Under the pieces are notes generated by a model that was given only the letters and a program-made list of their open reading frames with translations, ran no database searches and was not told where the DNA came from. A program made the translations under genes and the position numbers. A stretch of 64,000 nt of DNA, from NCBI RefSeq assembly GCF_900640115.1, contig NZ_CAAAIW010000003.1, positions 1 to 64,000 on the forward strand. Direction: 5' to 3'. Within the stretch, counting starts at the first letter, position 1, and the number at the start of each line of letters is the position of its first letter. Positions 57,905-64,000 of this stretch are shown here, piece by piece. This DNA is from Legionella yabuuchiae. Lineage in GTDB: Bacteria; Pseudomonadota; Gammaproteobacteria; Legionellales; Legionellaceae.

Positions 57905-59193
57905 TATCGTCTTCTGACTCAAAGGGATTACCGCTAGCTGAACGGATGAGACCCACTCAAATTGAAGAAGTGCTAGGGCAGGATCACTTACTTGGACCAG
58001 ATAAACCATTGCGTCTGGCCTTTGAATCTGGAAACCCGCATTCTATGATTTTATGGGGGCCTCCGGGTGTTGGTAAGACAACGCTTGCGCGACTGACTGC
58101 GAATGCATTTGACTGTGAATGGATATCGCTTTCGGCCGTTTTTTCTGGCGTAAAGGATATTCGTGCGGCGGTTGAATCTGCTCGTGCTTATCAAGCCAAA
58201 GGCCGTCATACGATTTTATTTATTGATGAGATTCACCGCTTTAATAAATCGCAACAAGATGCTCTATTACCTTACACTGAATCCGGGCTACTCACTTTCA
58301 TTGGCGCAACCACTGAAAATCCCTCCTTTGAAGTGAACAACGCGTTACTCTCTCGTGCTCAAGTGTATGTACTCAAGCCATTAAATGATAACGCTTTAGC
58401 AGATTTAGGTAAGCGAGCATTGGGGCGTTATCTTCCTCATCTACAGATTGACCAAGATACCCAAAAGGCAATTGTTCATTACGCGGATGGCGATGCACGT
58501 CGTTTGTTGAATGTATTACAACAAATTAATGACGCTGCTGTTGCACACGGAAAGACCAGCGTCGATAAAGAGTTTGTATTAAATACCCTGAGCCATAGCG
58601 CGCGGCAGTTTGATAAGGGTGGGGATTATTTTTATGATCAAATTTCTGCCTTGCATAAATCGGTACGTGGTTCAAATCCTGATGCCGCCTTGTATTGGTT
58701 ATGCAGAATGTTAGATGGAGGCGTTGATCCACGGTATTTAGCCCGCCGAATTATTCGGATGGCTTGGGAAGATATTGGATTGGCTGACCCCAGAGGCATG
58801 CAAATGGCGAACGATGCAGCAGAGACTTATGAACGTCTTGGATCACCAGAAGGTGAACTTGCGCTCGGTCAGGCAGTGATTTATCTTGCTGTTGCTGCGA
58901 AAAGTAATGCTGGATATAAAGCGTTTAACCAAGCCATGGCGTTCGTGAAACAAGATAAATCTAGAGCTGTCCCATTGCACCTTCGCAATGCGCCAACTGC
59001 TTTAATGAAAACATTAAAGCATGGTAAAGAATATCGTTATGCTCATGATGAGCCACACGGTTATGCAGCAGGGGTTAACTACTTTCCAGATGATCTGAAG
59101 CCGCCTCATTGGTACAAGCCTGTGGCTAGAGGATTAGAAGCCAAAATCGGTGAAAAAATGGATTTTTTGCGGAAATTAGATGAGCAAGAATAA
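57901..59193 (+). CDS. rarA: Replication-associated recombination protein RarA (MgsA)
   Basis: 430 residues, AAA+ ATPase acting at stalled forks. Walker A GPPGVGKTT at 53-61, Walker B ILFIDEIHRFNKSQQDALLP, sensor 1 FIGATTENPSFEVN. The C-terminal part has the tetramerisation domain (DALYWLCRMLDGGVDPRYLA). The stop overlaps the start of yhdP by 14 bases; the order lolA-rarA is common. Confidence 0.94.
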   Translation: MISSSDSKGLPLAERMRPTQIEEVLGQDHLLGPDKPLRLAFESGNPHSMILWGPPGVGKTTLARLTANAFDCEWISLSAVFSGVKDIRAAVESARAYQAKGRHTILFIDEIHRFNKSQQDALLPYTESGLLTFIGATTENPSFEVNNALLSRAQVYVLKPLNDNALADLGKRALGRYLPHLQIDQDTQKAIVHYADGDARRLLNVLQQINDAAVAHGKTSVDKEFVLNTLSHSARQFDKGGDYFYDQISALHKSVRGSNPDAALYWLCRMLDGGVDPRYLARRIIRMAWEDIGLADPRGMQMANDAAETYERLGSPEGELALGQAVIYLAVAAKSNAGYKAFNQAMAFVKQDKSRAVPLHLRNAPTALMKTLKHGKEYRYAHDEPHGYAAGVNYFPDDLKPPHWYKPVARGLEAKIGEKMDFLRKLDEQE

Positions 59194-62100
59194 AAAGAAC
59201 ATCCTATTATCGCTAATTAAAGCTTGCTGGATGTTTCTAGCGTTGGCGGTGATCTTACTTGCGATATTCTTTAGCTTATTTAGGGCGATGACTCCCTGGG
59301 CTGAACAATATAAAGGCGATATTGAACAGCACTTAACGAAATTAATTGGTCATCCGGTTCATATTCAATCTATGGAAACCAGCTGGTATTGGTTTGAGCC
59401 GGTTTTAAAACTCGATAAAGTCACCATCTCAGAGGCAGAACAGCCGGTTTTAAAGCTCGATAAACTGCTGGTTGGGATTAATCTTTTTAGCTCCTTATGG
59501 CACTGGCAGATTCAACCAGGTATTCTTTACATTGAAGATCTTAATCTTAATGTGCATGAAGTCAATCATCATTGGATTATTGATGGGTTAGGTCTTGGTC
59601 AACAAGCCGTGAATTTTGATTCAGATGGGGTTTTACCGGTACTCGCGTGGCTTTTAGCGCAACAAAAAATTATGTTAAACCACGTTTCAGCCCTTGTTCA
59701 TCTTCAGGATGGTTCACTGCTTCCCATAACCGATTTATATCTAAATGTGGTTAATCGTTCTGGCCGTTATCGGGTCAAAGGAGGCGCAAGACTCTCTCAA
59801 ACGAAACCTACCGAATTCACGTTGTTAGCGGATATGCAGGTCAATGCGTCTAATTTAAATCAGTCAAAAGGGGAGGTGTATATCTCTATTTCTGATTTTC
59901 TACCGTCGCAATGGCAGTATTTTATCCCACAACACACCTATCGTCTTGATGGCGGAGAAGGAGATATCGATCTTTGGATTGATTTTGCCAAAGGTCGAGT
60001 TCAACTGGTGCAGTCCGAGCTCCATGTTGATCACTTAGCATGGACCCAAACGTTAAAAAATCAAAGTCATTTTTTACAAACCCTACAGGCAAATCTCGCT
60101 TGGAAACCAATTGATGATGGTTGGCAGCTTGCTGGAGATAAAATTAAACTTAAATTGGCTGGTAAAGAGTGGCCTGAAAATAAATTGCTTGTCAAATATC
60201 GAACCTCCGTTAATGATATAAATCTATACCTTGAAACCATCGACATTGAATCTTTATTTAGCGCCGGAATCGATTGGCCTGCCTCTTTGAATACGCTGGC
60301 AAAAGTCCGACCCTTCGGCACGCTGCACGATAGTCAAATTCATTTTGTAAATCAGCAGGCAAATTTCTTTTTAACACGATTTAGCGATATAGGGATTAAA
60401 GGGACTAAGAACATACCGGGGGTGGATCATTTATCAGGAGTGCTCCATTGGCAACCTGATCAAGGTCGGCTGGAAATGGATTCCAATACGGTTTTTTTGC
60501 AGCCCTATAACAAGCCTCGTATACTTTTTTCAAAACTAAATACTGCAATAGACTGGAAACAACTGAGTCATGGATTGAGAGTCAGTTTAGACCGGTTTGT
60601 GTTAACTCGACCAGACTTGGTGATGAGCGCACAAGGGCAATTGGATGAGGCTCTATCCGAGCCAAAAATCAATTTGCAAGCCTTATTTTCCGCACAAAAT
60701 GCCGAGCAATGGCTAACATATATCCCCCACGGCCATCTAAAAGATAAGCTTGAACACTGGTTGAAAAAAGACATTAAAAAAATAGGTAAAGCGACTGGGC
60801 GTATTACCATGAAAGGCGCATTGAAGGACTTTCCATTTGATAATACCGAAGGGGTTTTTACAATATCCTCTGCTTTAAACCAAGTTGATTTATATTTTAA
60901 TGAACAATGGCCGCTTACCAAACACATTGACGCCTACTTAACAGTAAATAAACGTATTCTTACAACCGATATCGTTAAAGCCGACTTATCCGGAGTCCCC
61001 ATTGAACACTTGAATTTAAGAATTGATGACATTGGGTTTGATCATGAAACGCTACTGATTCATAGTAAAAGTCAGGCGCCAGCAGAAGATTTAATGGCTT
61101 TCGTTCGTTCATCGCCATTAAACCAACGGCTTTCAAAGTTGAGTATGCTTGATTTAATGGGCCCTTTAGGCGTTGAATTAAGATTAGAAATCCCTTTATA
61201 TCCTGGAAAAGAAGGTATTCTTGCCCGAGGCAGGTTAGCTTTTTTAGATAATAAAGCGGTGTTTCATCACCCAGCCGCTGATCTTGAATTAGATAAGATC
61301 ACCGGTGAACTCGAATTTGATGAGCATCGCATCATCGATAGCGCAATCAAAGCCCGTTTAATGACAGATCCTGTTGACTTTCAAATCAAGTCCGTAAGAA
61401 GCACTAATCCTTATACTGAAGTTCGACTAAATGGTCATACCACCATAGAACTTCTTAACAATAAATTAAACTGGCCTATTTTTTCTTTGTTAAAAGGGCA
61501 TTTAGATATTGCAGCCTTATTCACAATTACGGATGACCCGAATGATTTAGATCACATTGCATTGAAGACTTCCTTAAATGGCGTATCGATTGATTTACCG
61601 AAACCTTTCGGCAAGTCTGCTGCACAACAAGCGCCTTTAACGATCAATGTGGATTTTAACCCGGAAAAAGCACTGCATATTGATGTGGACTACAACAAAC
61701 GTGCTGGAGCTAATTTGTGGTTTAATCGCAATAACAATGGTTTCGCGCTTCATCATGGTGAAATTAGGGTCGGCGATGGTCATGCTGTTAGGTCGAATAA
61801 CAATGGGGTTCAAGTGGTTGGGACGTTGCCAGAATTTGATGTGAACGCTTGGTATAAAACATTGCAAAAAATTCCTACCGATCCTTCTGCTCCGAGCTTA
61901 ATTGAGCGAATTAATTTCATAGACTTAGAATTAGAGTCAGTAAATACCTGGGGAAAGAATCTACAAAATTTTTACATTACAGCCAGCAAAGTCGATCGCA
62001 ATGACTGGACAATTAAGTTAAAGCAGCCCTATTTCATGGCTAATTTGTTTTACCAGAACAATACGAATAGTTTAAGTGGTCATTTTGACTATCTGCATTT

Positions 62101-63004
62101 GCCAAAATTCAAAGAAAAAACAGAATCTAAGCCGCTTAACAAAATGAGTATTTTACCCGAACAAATACCGAATCTTAATTTAACCATTAATGATTTACAG
62201 GTGGGACAGTTAGACTTAGGAAATGTAATTATCAAAGCGAACAGCTATAAGAATCGCTGGAATCTTGAATATTGCAAATTAATTTCACCTGCTTATCAAG
62301 TGACGATTCAAGGGGATTGGACTGAAAACCATAGTCGCAGTAAAACGAGCATCAATGCAGGGTTAAAACTATCCGACTTAGCCAAAGCGCTTAAGCAATG
62401 GAATGCATCGCCAGCGGTTGAAGCCCAACAAGGAGAAATTCTATTTAAAGGGGGTTGGGATGCCCCGGCTTATGATATTTCATGGTCTAAACTCGCTGGT
62501 GACTTATCGATTCAGTTGCGTAACGGTCGTATTACTAAATTAAGTCCTGAAACCGAAGAAAAGATTGGTTTAGGGAAATTACTCAGCATTTTAAGCTTAC
62601 AAACCATCCCTCGCCGTTTAACTCTAGATTTTAGTGATCTTGCGAAGGGGGGATATAGTTTCGATGTGTTTATGGGAAATTTTTCATTGAAGAATGGGGT
62701 TATGAATACCTCGGATAGCTATATTGATGGGCCAGTCGCCTATGCAAGCATAAAAGGAGAGTTGGACATTATCAAACAAATGTATGATCTCAACCTTCAA
62801 GTCATGCCCCATATTACGGCAAGCTTACCGGTTGTCGCTACCATCGCGGGTGGTCCTATTGCAGGAATTGCTACCTGGGTAGCCAGCAAAATAATAAATC
62901 ATGGCATGCAAAAAATCAGCAGCTATACTTATAAAGTAACCGGATCATGGTTAGATCCAGTGGTGCAGCAAGTCAGTATTGAAAAACAAAAAAAGCAAGA
63001 TTAG
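59180..63004 (+). CDS. yhdP: YhdP-family (AsmA-like) intermembrane lipid-transport protein
   Basis: 1274 residues. One N-terminal helix (about 12-34) anchors it in the inner membrane. The rest is a long beta-rich periplasmic rod with the DUF3971 and AsmA-2 type regions. Near the C-terminus is the NGRITKLSPETEEKIGLGKL segment characteristic of YhdP. Proteins of this family form bridges that carry phospholipids to the outer membrane in enterobacteria. It overlaps rarA, so it is in the same operon. Confidence 0.9.
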   Translation: MSKNKKNILLSLIKACWMFLALAVILLAIFFSLFRAMTPWAEQYKGDIEQHLTKLIGHPVHIQSMETSWYWFEPVLKLDKVTISEAEQPVLKLDKLLVGINLFSSLWHWQIQPGILYIEDLNLNVHEVNHHWIIDGLGLGQQAVNFDSDGVLPVLAWLLAQQKIMLNHVSALVHLQDGSLLPITDLYLNVVNRSGRYRVKGGARLSQTKPTEFTLLADMQVNASNLNQSKGEVYISISDFLPSQWQYFIPQHTYRLDGGEGDIDLWIDFAKGRVQLVQSELHVDHLAWTQTLKNQSHFLQTLQANLAWKPIDDGWQLAGDKIKLKLAGKEWPENKLLVKYRTSVNDINLYLETIDIESLFSAGIDWPASLNTLAKVRPFGTLHDSQIHFVNQQANFFLTRFSDIGIKGTKNIPGVDHLSGVLHWQPDQGRLEMDSNTVFLQPYNKPRILFSKLNTAIDWKQLSHGLRVSLDRFVLTRPDLVMSAQGQLDEALSEPKINLQALFSAQNAEQWLTYIPHGHLKDKLEHWLKKDIKKIGKATGRITMKGALKDFPFDNTEGVFTISSALNQVDLYFNEQWPLTKHIDAYLTVNKRILTTDIVKADLSGVPIEHLNLRIDDIGFDHETLLIHSKSQAPAEDLMAFVRSSPLNQRLSKLSMLDLMGPLGVELRLEIPLYPGKEGILARGRLAFLDNKAVFHHPAADLELDKITGELEFDEHRIIDSAIKARLMTDPVDFQIKSVRSTNPYTEVRLNGHTTIELLNNKLNWPIFSLLKGHLDIAALFTITDDPNDLDHIALKTSLNGVSIDLPKPFGKSAAQQAPLTINVDFNPEKALHIDVDYNKRAGANLWFNRNNNGFALHHGEIRVGDGHAVRSNNNGVQVVGTLPEFDVNAWYKTLQKIPTDPSAPSLIERINFIDLELESVNTWGKNLQNFYITASKVDRNDWTIKLKQPYFMANLFYQNNTNSLSGHFDYLHLPKFKEKTESKPLNKMSILPEQIPNLNLTINDLQVGQLDLGNVIIKANSYKNRWNLEYCKLISPAYQVTIQGDWTENHSRSKTSINAGLKLSDLAKALKQWNASPAVEAQQGEILFKGGWDAPAYDISWSKLAGDLSIQLRNGRITKLSPETEEKIGLGKLLSILSLQTIPRRLTLDFSDLAKGGYSFDVFMGNFSLKNGVMNTSDSYIDGPVAYASIKGELDIIKQMYDLNLQVMPHITASLPVVATIAGGPIAGIATWVASKIINHGMQKISSYTYKVTGSWLDPVVQQVSIEKQKKQD

Positions 63005-63042
63005 AACTGGTCAAAAGAATAAAATAAAGACAAGGATCCGAT

Positions 63043-63585
63043 ATGTTTTTACATCTATTTAAGAAATATTGGAATGTTAGCCTGCTGAAAACCTCCCCCG
63101 AGGAAACCCCTTTTTCAAAAGTACTTCTAGGAGTATGGGCAATTGCTTTTTATCTTGTAGTTGCCTCGCAATGGGGGCTTATTCAAACCGACATCGAACT
63201 TAGTCTTTTAAAAATAATGTTGGCTGATTTCGTGTTACTGGCTGCCTATTCATTGTATACGTACCTCTTGTTAGTCGCCTTTAAGCTTAAAGAGCGATTT
63301 GTTCAGACATTAACCTGCTTAATCGCAACTCATACAATCGTGCATGTATTTGCTTATCCTTTACTCGCAGTCACTCCTCTGTTAACAGAGACCACTTCAC
63401 CACCTTTTTGGGTATTTTTACTAAGTCTCTTATATTTGCTATTCACTATTATGTTGACAGCATGGCAATTAATGATCACGGTCTTTATTTATAAGAAGGC
63501 ACTGAATATTGATACGTTACCAGGTATACTCGCTACCATTGGGTTGTTTGCGGCGAATATCTTACTGGTATCGTTTGTTCGGTAG
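63043..63585 (+). CDS. Small multi-helix membrane protein
   Basis: 180 residues with about five hydrophobic helices (for example LLGVWAIAFYLVVAS, ADFVLLAAYSLYTYLLLV, VFLLSLLYLLFTIML, GILATIGLFAANILLVSFV). AAGGAT lies before the ATG. Helix spacing resembles Yip1-type proteins but nothing specific is recognisable. Follows yhdP after 38 bases. Confidence 0.65.
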   Translation: MFLHLFKKYWNVSLLKTSPEETPFSKVLLGVWAIAFYLVVASQWGLIQTDIELSLLKIMLADFVLLAAYSLYTYLLLVAFKLKERFVQTLTCLIATHTIVHVFAYPLLAVTPLLTETTSPPFWVFLLSLLYLLFTIMLTAWQLMITVFIYKKALNIDTLPGILATIGLFAANILLVSFVR

Positions 63586-63605
63586 TTGGACGTCAGGATG
63601 CTAAG

Positions 63606-63765
63606 TATACCTCTGATCGTTCAAAATGTGTGTTTTTAGGCGCCTTTATTTTTGTGCGGTCGAATTTTAAAAGCGAGTAATAGCTCATTCCCTTGCGAGT
63701 TTTTAAAATGCGGTAGGGCAAAAAAAAGAGTATAAATCACGCATTTTGAACGATCATGGGTATAT
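63606..63765. repeat. Nested-palindrome element (PR2), copy 3
   Basis: Left arm TGATCGTTCAAAATGTG and right arm CGCATTTTGAACGATCATGG; inner arm AAAATGCGG partly eroded (GTGCGGTCGAATTTTAAAAG on the other side). Same order of inner segments as copy 2. Lies between the membrane protein gene and mpl. Confidence 0.85.
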
Positions 63766-63822
63766 AACTAGGGCTTATACCTAACACCTGATCCCAAAGT
63801 GAATTAAATCTGAGAAGAAATC

Positions 63823-64000
63823 ATGCATTTACATGTTTTAGGCATTGGTGGCACCTTCATGAGTGCTTTAGCAATACTTGCTCGTGAAGCAGGACATAAA
63901 GTGACAGGAAGTGATGCCAATTGTTATCCGCCGGTCAGTGATTTATTAACTGCAAAGGGGATTCAATGGACTGAAGGGTATGAAGACAGCACGTTGGCTT
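63823..64000 (+). CDS. mpl: UDP-N-acetylmuramate:L-alanyl-gamma-D-glutamyl-meso-diaminopimelate ligase, 5' part
   Basis: Only the first 59 residues fall in the window. MHLHVLGIGGTFMSALAILA and AGHKVTGSDANCYPPVSDLL fit the N-terminal nucleotide-binding domain of Mpl, which recycles cell-wall tripeptide. The HxHxLGIxGTFM start separates it from MurC. Identification is by pattern on a partial sequence. Confidence 0.85.
   Translation, partial: MHLHVLGIGGTFMSALAILAREAGHKVTGSDANCYPPVSDLLTAKGIQWTEGYEDSTLA

Overview
The window is 64 kb of a moderately AT-rich gammaproteobacterial chromosome. Housekeeping gene order (recA-recX-alaS-lysC, prfB-lysS, ftsK-lolA-rarA-yhdP, proB-proA) alternates with genes that look like Dot/Icm-type effectors (leucine-rich repeat, J-domain, ankyrin-like, kinase-like and papain-fold proteins), and IS debris is dense. 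That combination points to Legionella or a close relative. This is an inference from content; no database search was run.

Layout. 1-0.7 kb: remnants of two IS4-family transposase genes and a hairpin repeat, directly in front of msbA. 0.8-4.4 kb: lipid A export and synthesis (msbA, lpxK) plus a secreted protein. 4.6-12.2 kb: an MFS transporter with a CsiV-like protein, membrane and secreted proteins, a large MscS-type channel and a PAS-PAS-HD-GYP signalling protein. 12.3-15.9 kb: an APC permease and the proline operon proBA. 16.1-33.2 kb: an accessory stretch with five candidate host-acting proteins, fragments of IS256, resolvase, GIY-YIG and J-protein genes, tRNA-Pro(CGG), ispB, and a complete ISAs1-type insertion ending 80 bp before recA. 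33.3-38.8 kb: recA, recX, alaS, lysC. 39-40.2 kb: two small genes and a pile-up of repeats and pseudogenes, ending in front of an isolated fliA. 41-43.6 kb: prfB (with the programmed +1 frameshift) and lysS. 44.1-48.1 kb: nrdAB behind a NrdR-box-like site. 48.3-54.4 kb: an amino-acid binding protein, a second IS4 graveyard, a phosphodiester glycosidase, pmbA, infA, aat, trxB. 54.7-64 kb: ftsK, lolA, rarA, yhdP, a small membrane protein and the start of mpl.

The most unusual features are these. (1) A leucine-rich-repeat gene at 27.4-25.1 kb is interrupted by a run of ten A/T residues; one base fewer joins an upstream start and ribosome site to the LRR frame, which could be a phase switch. (2) A family of nested-palindrome elements of about 165 bp (27.7, 49.2 and 63.6 kb, with shorter forms elsewhere) has covarying arms; one copy has cleanly split a transposase reading frame, so the family has moved. 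(3) A 36-nt hairpin element lies in the same transposase gene between 9-bp near-identical direct repeats. (4) Two candidate effectors carry recognisable but atypical catalytic layouts: a minimal kinase-like fold and a permuted NlpC/P60-like cysteine enzyme.

Most of the functional story is household: envelope biogenesis, proline and lysine-family amino acids, DNA repair, translation and deoxynucleotide supply. The accessory genes sit between these conserved blocks and are accompanied by repeats and broken mobile genes.
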